A stretch of DNA of 64,000 nt from Pseudomonas sp. ANT_H12B (GTDB lineage Bacteria > Pseudomonadota > Gammaproteobacteria > Pseudomonadales > Pseudomonadaceae): assembly GCF_008369325.1 (NCBI RefSeq), contig NZ_VOBI01000013.1, positions 102,146-166,145 of the forward strand. Direction: 5' to 3'. Made by a program: the position numbers and the translations under genes. Numbering within the stretch: the first letter of the stretch is position 1; every line of letters starts with the position of its first letter. The notes below the pieces were generated by a model. The model did not search any database. It was not told where the DNA came from and saw only the letters and a program-made list of their open reading frames with translations. This document shows positions 8,491 to 16,920 of the stretch, in pieces.

Positions 8491-9351
8491 ATGGCAGGCG
8501 CAAAAGAGATTCGCAGTAAGATTGCGAGCATCAAAAGCACGCAAAAGATTACCAGCGCCATGGAAAAAGTGGCGGTCAGCAAAATGCGCAAGGCACAAAT
8601 GCGCATGTCTGCTAGCCGTCCTTACGCGGAGCGCATCCGCCAGGTTATTGGTCATTTGGCCAACGCCAACCCGGAATATCGCCACCCCTTCATGATCGAG
8701 CGTGAAATCAAGCGCGTCGGTTATGTGGTTGTGAGCAGTGACCGTGGTCTGTGTGGTGGCTTGAACACCAACCTGTTCAAGGCCCTGGTCAAGGACATGG
8801 CGGTAAACCGCGAAAACGGCGTCGAGATCGATCTGTGTGTTGTTGGTAGCAAGGGTGCGGCTTTCTTCCGCAACTTCGGCGGTAACGTCGTTGCAGCTAT
8901 CAGCCACCTGGGTGAAGAGCCGTCGATCAATGATCTGATCGGCAGCGTCAAGGTGATGCTGGATGCCTACCTGGACGGCCGTATTGACCGCCTGTCCGTG
9001 GTGTCCAACAAGTTCATCAACACCATGACGCAACAGCCGACCGTGGAGCAGTTGATTCCACTGGAGGCAACCCCGGATAAGGCACTCAAGCACCACTGGG
9101 ATTATCTGTACGAACCGGACGCCAAAGAGCTGCTTGACGGCTTGATGGTCCGTTACGTGGAGTCGCAGGTCTACCAGGCGGTGGTCGAGAACAACGCGGC
9201 TGAACAAGCTGCGCGGATGATCGCGATGAAGAACGCTACCGACAACGCCGGTGATTTGATCAGCGATTTGCAGCTGGTCTACAACAAGGCGCGTCAGGCT
9301 GCGATCACCCAAGAGATCTCGGAAATCGTCGGCGGCGCTGCCGCGGTTTAA
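8491..9351 (+). CDS. atpG: ATP synthase F1 subunit gamma
   Basis: This is the central rotor shaft. The 286-aa protein has the N-terminal coiled coil (AKEIRSKIASIKSTQKITSAMEKV), the SDRGLCGGLN motif and the C-terminal helix with MKNATDNAGDLI and NKARQAAITQEI, the gamma family signature. It is placed normally between atpA and atpD. Confidence 0.99.
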   Translation: MAGAKEIRSKIASIKSTQKITSAMEKVAVSKMRKAQMRMSASRPYAERIRQVIGHLANANPEYRHPFMIEREIKRVGYVVVSSDRGLCGGLNTNLFKALVKDMAVNRENGVEIDLCVVGSKGAAFFRNFGGNVVAAISHLGEEPSINDLIGSVKVMLDAYLDGRIDRLSVVSNKFINTMTQQPTVEQLIPLEATPDKALKHHWDYLYEPDAKELLDGLMVRYVESQVYQAVVENNAAEQAARMIAMKNATDNAGDLISDLQLVYNKARQAAITQEISEIVGGAAAV

Positions 9352-9378
9352 CGGTTCAAATATTCAGAGGATCCAGCT

Positions 9379-10758
9379 ATGAGTAGCGGACGTATCGTTC
9401 AAATCATCGGCGCCGTTATCGACGTGGAATTTCCACGCGACAGCGTACCGAGCATCTACAACGCGCTGTTGGTACAAAGCGCGGCCGGGACTACTCTCGA
9501 AGTTCAGCAGCAGCTGGGCGACGGTGTGGTTCGTACCATTGCGATGGGTTCCACCGAGGGCTTGAAGCGCGGTCTGGAAGTCAAAGACTCTGGCGCTGCC
9601 ATCTCCGTACCAGTCGGTAAAGCGACTCTGGGCCGGATCATGGACGTCCTGGGTAACCCGATCGACGAAGCTGGCCCGATCGATACCGAAGAGCGCTGGG
9701 GCATTCACCGTCCTGCGCCAACCTTCGCTGAACAAGCGGGCGGCAACGACCTGCTGGAAACCGGCATCAAGGTTATCGACCTGGTTTGCCCGTTCGCCAA
9801 GGGTGGTAAAGTCGGTCTGTTCGGTGGTGCCGGTGTAGGCAAAACCGTAAACATGATGGAACTGATCCGTAACATCGCCATCGAGCACAGCGGTTATTCC
9901 GTGTTCGCCGGTGTGGGTGAGCGTACTCGTGAGGGTAACGACTTCTACCACGAGATGAAGGATTCCAACGTTCTGGACAAAGTGGCACTGGTTTACGGTC
10001 AGATGAACGAGCCGCCGGGTAACCGTCTGCGCGTAGCACTGACCGGCCTGACCATGGCCGAGAAGTTCCGTGACGAAGGTAACGACGTTCTGCTGTTCGT
10101 CGACAACATCTATCGTTACACCCTGGCCGGTACTGAAGTATCCGCACTGCTGGGCCGTATGCCTTCCGCAGTAGGTTACCAGCCGACCCTGGCCGAAGAG
10201 ATGGGTACTCTGCAAGAGCGTATCACTTCGACCAAAAACGGTTCGATCACCTCGATCCAAGCGGTATACGTACCTGCGGATGACTTGACTGACCCGTCGC
10301 CAGCGACCACTTTCGCCCACTTGGACGCCACCGTCGTTCTGTCCCGTGACATCGCTTCCCTGGGTATCTACCCGGCGGTCGATCCACTCGACTCGACTTC
10401 GCGCCAGCTGGATCCGAACGTAATCGGCCAGGAACATTACGACACCGCTCGCGGTGTACAGTATGTCCTGCAACGTTACAAAGAACTGAAGGACATCATT
10501 GCGATCCTAGGTATGGACGAGCTGTCGGAAGCCGACAAGCAGTTGGTAAACCGTGCTCGTAAGATCCAGCGTTTCTTGTCGCAGCCGTTCTTCGTGGCTG
10601 AAGTCTTCACCGGTGCTTCGGGTAAATACGTTTCCCTGAAAGACACCATTGCTGGCTTCAAAGGCATCCTCAACGGTGACTACGACCACCTGCCAGAACA
10701 AGCGTTCTACATGGTCGGCGGCATCGAAGAAGCGATCGAGAAAGCCAAGAAACTGTAA
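9379..10758 (+). CDS. atpD: ATP synthase F1 subunit beta
   Basis: This is the catalytic subunit. The 459-aa protein contains Walker A GGAGVGKTV, the catalytic-glutamate segment GVGERTREGNDFYHEM, Walker B (DVLLFVDNIYRYT) and the conserved PAVDPLDSTSR. The C-terminal domain carries the DELSEADKQLV motif that contacts gamma and epsilon. Confidence 0.99.
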   Translation: MSSGRIVQIIGAVIDVEFPRDSVPSIYNALLVQSAAGTTLEVQQQLGDGVVRTIAMGSTEGLKRGLEVKDSGAAISVPVGKATLGRIMDVLGNPIDEAGPIDTEERWGIHRPAPTFAEQAGGNDLLETGIKVIDLVCPFAKGGKVGLFGGAGVGKTVNMMELIRNIAIEHSGYSVFAGVGERTREGNDFYHEMKDSNVLDKVALVYGQMNEPPGNRLRVALTGLTMAEKFRDEGNDVLLFVDNIYRYTLAGTEVSALLGRMPSAVGYQPTLAEEMGTLQERITSTKNGSITSIQAVYVPADDLTDPSPATTFAHLDATVVLSRDIASLGIYPAVDPLDSTSRQLDPNVIGQEHYDTARGVQYVLQRYKELKDIIAILGMDELSEADKQLVNRARKIQRFLSQPFFVAEVFTGASGKYVSLKDTIAGFKGILNGDYDHLPEQAFYMVGGIEEAIEKAKKL

Positions 10759-10763
10759 TCCCG

Positions 10764-10781
10764 GCGCCCGGCAACGGGCGC
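10764..10781 (+). other. intercistronic hairpin between atpD and atpC
   Basis: A 7-bp GC-only stem GCGCCCG / CGGGCGC with a GCAA (GNRA) tetraloop lies 6 bp after the atpD stop. It is the fourth such hairpin at an atp gene boundary. Confidence 0.55.
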
Positions 10782-10803
10782 TAATTTAGGTTGAGGCAAT
10801 CAG

Positions 10804-11229
10804 ATGGCTATGACAGTCCATTGCGATATCGTCAGCGCGGAAGGGGAAATCTTTTCCGGTCTGGTCGAGATGGTGATTGCGCACGGTGCACTGGGTGATC
10901 TTGGTATCGCCCTGGGTCACGCGCCGCTGATCACTAATCTCAAGCCGGGCCCGATCCGCCTGGTCAAGCAGGGCGGGGAAGAGGAGGTGTATTACATCTC
11001 CGGTGGTTTCCTCGAGGTTCAGCCGAACATGGTCAAGGTTCTTGCCGACACCGTGCAACGTGCTGCCGACCTGGATGAAGCCTCCGCTCAGGAAGCCGTT
11101 AAGGCTGCCGAGAAGGCCTTGCATGAACGAGGCGCGGAATTCGATTACGGTTCTGCTGCCGCACGTCTGGCCGAGGCTGCAGCTCAGCTGCGCACCGTCC
11201 AGCAGATCCGCAAGAAGTTCGGCCACTAA
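10804..11229 (+). CDS. atpC: ATP synthase F1 subunit epsilon
   Basis: Subunit epsilon couples rotor to c-ring and inhibits ATPase activity. The 141-aa protein has the N-terminal beta-sandwich (VHCDIVSAEGEIFSG...GDLGIALGHAPLIT) and a C-terminal alpha-helical hairpin (EASAQEAVKAAEKAL). It is the last gene of the operon and is followed by a strong terminator. Confidence 0.98.
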   Translation: MAMTVHCDIVSAEGEIFSGLVEMVIAHGALGDLGIALGHAPLITNLKPGPIRLVKQGGEEEVYYISGGFLEVQPNMVKVLADTVQRAADLDEASAQEAVKAAEKALHERGAEFDYGSAAARLAEAAAQLRTVQQIRKKFGH

Positions 11230-11259
11230 TAGGCCATCAACTTGTTGCGCGATTGATTA

Positions 11260-11287
11260 AAAAGGGTAGCCTCGGCTACCCTTTTTT
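11260..11287 (+). terminator. rho-independent terminator of the atp operon
   Basis: The stem AAAGGGTAGC / GCTACCCTTT with a CTCG loop is followed directly by T residues. It lies 30 bp after atpC and separates the atp operon from glmU. Confidence 0.92.
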
Positions 11288-11346
11288 CTTTTCCGACATT
11301 CATAACCTGGTCGCAGCCGCTGACCACCCAGGATTGGTAGCCAGTC

Positions 11347-12714
11347 ATGTCTCTTGAAATCGTTATCCTCGCTGCTGGCCAAGGCACTCGCATGCGTTCG
11401 GCGCTGCCGAAAGTCCTGCACCCGATTGCCGGCAACTCGATGCTCGGCCATGTTATCCACAGCGCCCGACAACTTGATCCGCAGCGCATCCACGTGGTGA
11501 TCGGCCACGGTGCCGATGCAGTGCGCGAGCGTCTGGCGGCGGATGATCTGAATTTTGTCCTGCAGGACAAACAGCTTGGGACTGGCCACGCCGTTGCTCA
11601 AGCGGTGCCTTTCATTGAGTCCGACACCGTCCTGATTCTTTATGGTGACGTGCCATTGATCGAAGTCGAGACCCTGCAGCGTTTGCTCAAGCAAGTAGCG
11701 CCGCAGCAACTGGGTTTGTTGACAGTCGAACTGGATGACCCGACCGGCTATGGCCGCATCGTCCGCAACGCCGACGGTAAAGTGACAGCCATCGTTGAGC
11801 AGAAAGACGCCAACGAAGCCGAGCGAGCGATCACTGAAGGCAACACCGGCATTCTGGCGCTGCCGTTCGCGCAATTGGCTGGCTGGATGAGCCGTCTTTC
11901 GAACAACAACGCGCAGGGCGAGTACTACCTGACCGACGTGATCGAGATGGCAGTCAGCGACGGTCTGCTGGTGGCCACCGAGCAACCGCATGACGCCATG
12001 GAAGTGCAGGGCGCCAACGACCGCAAGCAGCTTTCCGAGCTTGAACGTCACTATCAGCTGCGTGCGGGTCGTCGGTTGATGGCTGAGGGCGTGACCCTGC
12101 GTGATCCTGCTCGTTTCGATGTTCGCGGTGAAATCACCGTCGGCCGCGACGTGCTGATAGACATCAACGTGATCCTCGAAGGCAAGGTCGTTATCGAGGA
12201 CGACGTAGTGATCGGTCCGAACTGCGTGATCAAGGACAGCACCCTGCGCAAAGGCGTGGTGATCAAGGCCAACAGTCACATTGAAGGGGCTATCCTCGGT
12301 GAAGGCAGCGATGCCGGCCCGTTCGCTCGTTTGCGTCCGGGCACGGTGCTGGAAGCACGAGCACATGTGGGTAACTTCGTTGAGCTGAAGAACGCTCATC
12401 TGGGCGAAGGCGCCAAGGCCGGTCACTTGACCTATCTGGGCGATGCCGAGATCGGTGCGCGCACGAACATCGGCGCGGGCACCATCACCTGCAACTATGA
12501 CGGCGCCAACAAATGGAAAACCGTATTGGGTGAAGATGTCTTTATCGGTTCCAACAACTCGTTGGTTGCGCCTGTGGATATCTCTAACGGTGCGACGACT
12601 GCGGCCGGGTCGACCATTACGCAAAATGTGGATAACGCACAATTGGCTGTGGGGCGTGCGCGTCAGAAGAACATCGATGGCTGGAAGCGGCCGGAGAAGA
12701 TCAAGAAAGCTTAA
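11347..12714 (+). CDS. glmU: GlmU, bifunctional glucosamine-1-P acetyltransferase / UDP-GlcNAc pyrophosphorylase
   Basis: GlmU makes UDP-N-acetylglucosamine for peptidoglycan and LPS. The 455-aa protein has an N-terminal uridyltransferase domain (LAAGQGTRMRS near residue 8; YGDVPLI; EYYLTDVIEMA) and a C-terminal left-handed beta-helix acetyltransferase domain with hexapeptide repeats (RPGTVLEARAHVGNFVELKNA; IGAGTITCNYDG). It forms the glmU-glmR-glmS amino-sugar cluster typical of Pseudomonas. A DnaA-box 9-mer lies inside the gene at 11453-11461 and another at 12627-12635. Confidence 0.98.
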   Translation: MSLEIVILAAGQGTRMRSALPKVLHPIAGNSMLGHVIHSARQLDPQRIHVVIGHGADAVRERLAADDLNFVLQDKQLGTGHAVAQAVPFIESDTVLILYGDVPLIEVETLQRLLKQVAPQQLGLLTVELDDPTGYGRIVRNADGKVTAIVEQKDANEAERAITEGNTGILALPFAQLAGWMSRLSNNNAQGEYYLTDVIEMAVSDGLLVATEQPHDAMEVQGANDRKQLSELERHYQLRAGRRLMAEGVTLRDPARFDVRGEITVGRDVLIDINVILEGKVVIEDDVVIGPNCVIKDSTLRKGVVIKANSHIEGAILGEGSDAGPFARLRPGTVLEARAHVGNFVELKNAHLGEGAKAGHLTYLGDAEIGARTNIGAGTITCNYDGANKWKTVLGEDVFIGSNNSLVAPVDISNGATTAAGSTITQNVDNAQLAVGRARQKNIDGWKRPEKIKKA

Positions 12715-12769
12715 GTTATCCACAGTTGCATTATCAGGTTTGAGTTATTCACAGCCTGATCGATCGTAA

Positions 12770-12831
12770 TCGCGGGTAAGACCGCTCCCACAAGGATTTC
12801 GCAAACCTTGTGGGGGCGGGCTTGCCCGCGA
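12770..12831. repeat. Pseudomonas REP-type inverted repeat
   Basis: Two arms, TCGCGGGTAAGACCGCTCCC and its imperfect complement around GGGGGCGGGCTTGCCCGCGA, flank a short A/T-rich centre. The GCGGGCTTGCCCGC core is typical of dispersed REP elements in fluorescent pseudomonads. It occupies the glmU-glmR intergenic space together with two DnaA boxes (12716-12724, 12837-12845). Confidence 0.8.
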
Positions 12832-12907
12832 TGCTTTTATCCACAGATATTTTTCTTGTGCTGGCTTGACGAAGTTTCGCCAATAGGTTTTGATTGCTTA
12901 CGTTATC

Positions 12908-12920
12908 TTTCGAATCGAAA
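12908..12920. promoter_or_regulatory. palindrome upstream of glmR, possible autoregulatory operator
   Basis: TTTCGAATCGAAA is a perfect palindrome around a central base, 12 bp before the glmR ATG. DeoR-family proteins bind TTTCG-containing repeats and often autoregulate. Assigning this site to GlmR is inference. Confidence 0.45.
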
Positions 12921-12931
12921 CTTACCAAGCC

Positions 12932-13708
12932 ATGTCGAAACGCAATACACCTCAACGCCGTCACAATATCCTCGCCTTGCTCAATGAGCAGGGCGAAGTC
13001 AGTGTGGATGAGCTGGCCAAACGTTTCGAAACTTCGGAAGTTACGATCCGCAAGGATCTGGCGGCGCTTGAGAGCAATGGCCTGCTGCTGCGCCGTTATG
13101 GCGGCGCGATCACCATGCCTCAGGAATTGGTAGCCGATATCGGTCAGCCGGTTTCCAAATACAAGCAGGCCATTGCTCGCGCAGCCGTTACGCGGATTCG
13201 CGAGCATGCGCGAATCATCATCGACAGCGGCAGTACGACCGCGGCGATGATTCCGGAACTTGGTCAACAACCGGGTCTGGTGGTGATGACCAATTCCCTG
13301 CATGTCGCCAACGCGTTGAGCGAGCTTGAGCACGAGCCGGTGCTGTTGATGACCGGCGGCACTTGGGACCCGCATTCCGAGTCCTTTCAGGGGCAGGTTG
13401 CCGAGCAGGTACTACGCTCTTACGACTTCGACCAGTTGTTCATCGGTGCCGATGGCATCGACCTGATTCGCGGCACGACCACCTTCAATGAATTGCTGGG
13501 ACTGAGCCGAGTCATGGCCGAGGTCGCCCGCGAAGTGGTGGTGATGGTCGAGTCCGACAAGATCGGACGCAAGATTCCCAACCTGGAGCTGCCCTGGAGC
13601 AGCGTCCATACCCTTATTACCGATGATCGCCTGCCGCTTGAGGCACGGGATCAGATTCAGGCCCGCGGGATCAATTTGATTTGCGCGGTTGTCAGTCAGG
13701 AGAAATAG
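12932..13708 (+). CDS. glmR: GlmR, DeoR-family transcriptional regulator of the glm locus
   Basis: This is a DeoR-family repressor with an N-terminal winged HTH (RRHNILALLNEQGEVSVDELAKRFETSEVTIRKDLAALE) and a C-terminal sugar-phosphate-sensing domain (IIIDSGSTTAAMI; GADGID; VESDKIGRK). It lies between glmU and glmS, as in P. aeruginosa, where this regulator is called GlmR. The frame is open upstream to 12890, but the ATG at 12932 (MSKRNTPQRRHNIL) starts just before the HTH as in the family. The encoded protein is 258 aa. Confidence 0.9.
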   Translation: MSKRNTPQRRHNILALLNEQGEVSVDELAKRFETSEVTIRKDLAALESNGLLLRRYGGAITMPQELVADIGQPVSKYKQAIARAAVTRIREHARIIIDSGSTTAAMIPELGQQPGLVVMTNSLHVANALSELEHEPVLLMTGGTWDPHSESFQGQVAEQVLRSYDFDQLFIGADGIDLIRGTTTFNELLGLSRVMAEVAREVVVMVESDKIGRKIPNLELPWSSVHTLITDDRLPLEARDQIQARGINLICAVVSQEK

Positions 13709-13709
13709 C

Positions 13710-15542
13710 ATGTGTGGAATTGTCGGCGCAGTCGCAGAACGTAACATTACCGCCATCCTGCTCGAAGGCCTGAAGCGCCTGGAATACCGTGGCTACGATA
13801 GTGCCGGTGTGGCGGTGTTCACCAACGACGAAAAGCTTGAGCGCATGCGTCGTCCGGGCAAAGTCAGCGAGTTGGAGCTGGCGTTGGCCGAAGAACCTCT
13901 GGTCGGTCGCCTCGGTATCGCCCACACCCGCTGGGCCACACACGGAGCGCCGTGCGAACGCAACGCTCACCCGCATTTTTCCGGTGATCTGGCCGTGGTG
14001 CACAACGGCATCATCGAGAACCACGAAGCCCTGCGCGAACAATTGAAAGCCTTGGGTTATGTGTTCACCTCGGACACCGACACCGAAGTCATCGCTCACC
14101 TGTTGAACCACAAACTCAAGGATCTGTGCGATCTGACCGTCGCTCTCAAGGCGACAGTTAAAGAGCTTCACGGTGCTTATGGTTTGGCAGTGATCAGCGC
14201 TGATCAGCCTGATCGTCTGGTCGCTGCTCGCAGCGGTAGCCCGCTGGTGATTGGTCTTGGCATGGGTGAAAACTTCCTGGCTTCCGACCAATTGGCTCTG
14301 CGTCAGGTCACTGACCGCTTCATGTACCTGGAAGAAGGCGATATCGCCGAAATTCGCCGCGACAGCGTGCAGATCTGGGACCTGAGCGGCCAAGTGGTCG
14401 AACGTGAGTCGGTGCAGTACCGCGATGGCGCCGAAGCCGCCGACAAAGGCGAATTCCGCCACTTCATGCTCAAGGAAATTCACGAACAACCGGCCGTGGT
14501 GCAGCGCACCCTGGAAGGTCGCATTAGCCAGAATCAAGTGCTGGTGCAAGCGTTCGGTCCACAGGCTGCCGAGCTGTTCGCCAAAGTGCGTAACGTGCAG
14601 ATCGTCGCTTGCGGCACCAGTTACCACGCCGGCATGGTTGCCCGTTACTGGCTCGAAGAGTTGGCCGGCATCCCGTGCCAGGTCGAAGTCGCCAGCGAAT
14701 TCCGCTACCGCAAAGTGGTAGTGCAGCCGGACACCCTGTTCGTGACCATTTCCCAGTCCGGCGAAACCGCCGACACCCTGGCCGCCCTGCGCAACGCCAA
14801 GGAATTGGGTTACCTCGCCAGCCTGGCGATCTGCAACGTTGGCATCAGCTCGCTGGTACGTGAATCCGACCTGACCCTGCTGACCCAGGCCGGTCGCGAA
14901 ATCGGCGTGGCATCGACCAAAGCGTTCACCACTCAATTGGTTGGCCTGCTGTTGCTGACGCTGTCCCTGGGCCAGGTTCGCGGCACACTCGCCAAAGGCA
15001 TCGAAGCCACGCTGGTCGAAGAACTGCGTCGCCTGCCAACTCGCTTAGGTGAAGCGCTGGCGATGGACAGCACTGTGGAGAAAATCGCCGAGCTGTTCGC
15101 CGAGAAGAACCACACGCTGTTCCTGGGTCGAGGCGCGCAGTTCCCGGTGGCAATGGAAGGGGCGCTCAAGCTCAAGGAAATCTCTTATATCCACGCCGAA
15201 GCCTATCCGGCCGGTGAGCTGAAACACGGCCCGTTGGCGCTTGTGGATAACGACATGCCGGTGGTGACCGTGGCGCCGAACAACGAACTGCTGGAGAAGT
15301 TGAAGTCCAACCTCCAGGAAGTCCGCGCCCGTGGCGGTGAGCTGATCGTCTTCGCCGACGAGAAGGCTGGCATGACCAATGGCGAAGGGACTCACGTTGT
15401 GCACATGCCGCACATTCACGACATCCTGTCGCCGATCCTCTACACCATCCCGCTGCAACTGCTCTCGTACTACGTGGCCGTGTTGAAGGGCACCGACGTC
15501 GACCAGCCGCGCAACCTGGCGAAATCCGTGACTGTGGAATAA
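13710..15542 (+). CDS. glmS: GlmS, glutamine:fructose-6-phosphate aminotransferase (isomerising)
   Basis: GlmS makes glucosamine-6-phosphate from fructose-6-P and glutamine, the first committed step to UDP-GlcNAc. The N-terminal class II glutaminase domain starts at the nucleophile Cys (MCGIVGA), which fixes the start at ATG 13710 behind CAGGAGAAA. Two SIS isomerase domains follow (CGTSYHAG; SQSGETADTLAAL; LGRGAQFPVAMEGALKLKEISYIHAEAYPAGELKHGP), ending LAKSVTVE. The 3' end is the recognition site of TnsD proteins in the Tn7 family. Here three Tn7-like elements begin 21 bp beyond the stop (first target base at 15563). The native glmS terminator must now lie beyond the array. Confidence 0.99.
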   Translation: MCGIVGAVAERNITAILLEGLKRLEYRGYDSAGVAVFTNDEKLERMRRPGKVSELELALAEEPLVGRLGIAHTRWATHGAPCERNAHPHFSGDLAVVHNGIIENHEALREQLKALGYVFTSDTDTEVIAHLLNHKLKDLCDLTVALKATVKELHGAYGLAVISADQPDRLVAARSGSPLVIGLGMGENFLASDQLALRQVTDRFMYLEEGDIAEIRRDSVQIWDLSGQVVERESVQYRDGAEAADKGEFRHFMLKEIHEQPAVVQRTLEGRISQNQVLVQAFGPQAAELFAKVRNVQIVACGTSYHAGMVARYWLEELAGIPCQVEVASEFRYRKVVVQPDTLFVTISQSGETADTLAALRNAKELGYLASLAICNVGISSLVRESDLTLLTQAGREIGVASTKAFTTQLVGLLLLTLSLGQVRGTLAKGIEATLVEELRRLPTRLGEALAMDSTVEKIAELFAEKNHTLFLGRGAQFPVAMEGALKLKEISYIHAEAYPAGELKHGPLALVDNDMPVVTVAPNNELLEKLKSNLQEVRARGGELIVFADEKAGMTNGEGTHVVHMPHIHDILSPILYTIPLQLLSYYVAVLKGTDVDQPRNLAKSVTVE

Positions 15543-15562
15543 GTTATCCACAGCTGAGGCCG

Positions 15563-15567
15563 GCTAT
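15563..15567. other. attTn7 target-site duplication GCTAT (glmS side)
   Basis: GCTAT precedes the element A terminus TGGTTTCTG. Its centre is 23 bp after the glmS stop, close to the about 25-bp spacing known for Tn7 in E. coli. The same five bases recur at 41880-41884 and 49929-49933 between successive elements. Confidence 0.93.
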
Positions 15568-15633
15568 TGGTTTCTGACAATAAAGATTGACACAAAACAA
15601 TAAAGGTTGACACGATACAACATAGATTGACAC
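15568..15633 (+). repeat. R end of element A: terminus and three TnsB-type sites
   Basis: Terminus TGGTTTCTG is followed by three 17-mers at 20-bp intervals: ACAATAAAGATTGACAC (15577-15593), ACAATAAAGGTTGACAC (15597-15613) and ACAACATAGATTGACAC (15617-15633). They resemble Tn7 TnsB sites (GACAATAAAGTCTTAAACTG). Tight packing is characteristic of the Tn7 right end. Confidence 0.9.
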
Positions 15634-15641
15634 AAAGCCTA

Positions 15642-15667
15642 AACCCCCGTATCTACGGGGGTTTTCA
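15642..15667 (+). terminator. hairpin terminator inside the R end of element A
   Basis: The perfect stem AACCCCCGT / ACGGGGGTT with a 4-nt loop is followed by TTC-rich sequence. It sits between the TnsB sites and the former tnsA start. It would stop read-through from glmS and may now serve as the glmS terminator. The equivalent in element C is at 50008-50031. Confidence 0.8.
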
Positions 15668-15823
15668 TTTTCGGGCTGAGCCATCGGTCTAGAATTTCCG
15701 CTTCGTTTCGCTCCGGGAGTAGGCTAAAAAGCGTTATGCCATCGGCAGATGGTGAACGATTTTTTCCTATAACTATTTTTTCAGGGCGAGGAGAGGCGAT
15801 CCCGGCGGACGAAGGAGGAAGCA

Positions 15824-16658
15824 ATAACCTGTTTTTTCCTTGCCTCCTGATGGGGCTAAGCCTCCGAGAACTTTTCTGTTGCCTACCCAGGTTGACGTCA
15901 AGGTTCTTGACTATGAGCTCAACCACCTGAGCTTGTTGGAAGAAATACTCAATCGAAAAAACGAAAACAAGGCGCACCTCTCCGAACGAAAATTGATGAT
16001 TCGGATGGCGGTGGCGAGCGTCATCGAGAAGTTTGAGAGCGAGCCGAATCTGTTCTTGGTGATCGTGCGGGAGTGGCGGGAGGTCCTCGCCACGTACCGT
16101 GCGAATCTGCAAACCTACGTCTATAGCTTCTCGTTTGAGCGGGCCCGGCGCGAGGTGGCCCAGGCTGAAATCGACTATGGCACTAAGCTTAGCGGGGTAC
16201 TGGGCGATATTGCGGGCAAGATGCTTGCCCTGCCGATATCGTTAGCGGGTCTGGTCGTGCTGGAGAAAACCACCTCAAAATTCGAAGGTTTTATTCTTGT
16301 CCTTGGGCTGGCAGTGGTCTCTGTGGTTCTGCTTGCGATCCTGCACAATCAAATGCTGCAAACAGAGCGCCTGCTACACAGTTTCAATGTCATCTTCGAT
16401 GATTTTAAGGACAAGATAAAAACCTATCCCCCAAAACTTCAGGGCTTGCTCAGGATCACCATCGACCAGGTCGACAAGCAGGGCCGAACGCTAACCAGGA
16501 CCTTTCGCTTGCTGAAGGGGCTGTCCTTGCTGCCAATCGTCGGGGCATTGCTGCTGGCCGCGATAAAATACTGGGATGGTTTCGTATGGCTATTGATGAC
16601 CATCCTGTCGATCGTGTTTTCCGCGCTCAACGTAGCCCCGAACTTTCTCAGCCCGTAA
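15824..16658 (+). pseudogene. truncated copy of the element-C membrane protein gene
   Basis: Bases 15824-16668 match 61707-62552 at about 99% (I count about eight differences), covering the C-terminal 272 codons of the 420-aa membrane protein. The 5' third is missing, because the segment is fused directly to the element R end. A one-base deletion in the run after AACCTG breaks the frame at the junction. A residual frame starts at TTG 15840 (MPPDGAKPPRTFLLPTQ) and retains the hydrophobic helices. With no N-terminus it is unlikely to be functional. Confidence 0.88.
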
Positions 16659-16719
16659 AGGCTTTGCCTCATTTCTATGGCAAATTTTAAGGTGAAATAG
16701 GATTAGTAAGTTCAAACTG

Positions 16720-16920
16720 TTGAATAATGATCCACGCTGCCTACAATTGATCGAGGAAAAAATTTATGCTCGCAACAAACAGATGGCAGCTGAGCACGCA
16801 GCATCCTCAACGGAGCTGGAGCGTGCGGCGGTTTTCATAAAGGCTGCGCTTTGCAGGAAATCTGGCTTATCCCTCGGCCACGTCGTTTTCAATCGCTCAG
16901 TGATAAACGTTAAGAGATGA
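16720..16920 (+). CDS. small hypothetical protein (66 aa)
   Basis: An open frame starts at TTG 16720 and encodes a helical, charged protein (LIEEKIYARNKQMAAEHAASS). It resembles no family I recognise. Its stop overlaps the ATG of the next frame (ATGA at 16917), which argues for a coupled pair. The ribosome-binding site is weak, so the start is uncertain. Confidence 0.4.
   Translation: MNNDPRCLQLIEEKIYARNKQMAAEHAASSTELERAAVFIKAALCRKSGLSLGHVVFNRSVINVKR

Noticed and set aside
6422..8503. 693-aa open frame on the - strand opposite atpH-atpA-atpG
   Set aside because: It mirrors highly expressed, strongly codon-biased atp genes, has no family signature and no ribosome site; it is a compositional shadow. 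The same holds for the long - strand frames at 1698-2897, 9364-10473, 11257-12723 and 13692-14936.
1..15542. oriC or parS within the core block
   Set aside because: DnaA boxes are scattered through genes rather than clustered with an A/T-rich unwinding region, and no canonical parS palindrome was seen; the origin itself is outside this window.
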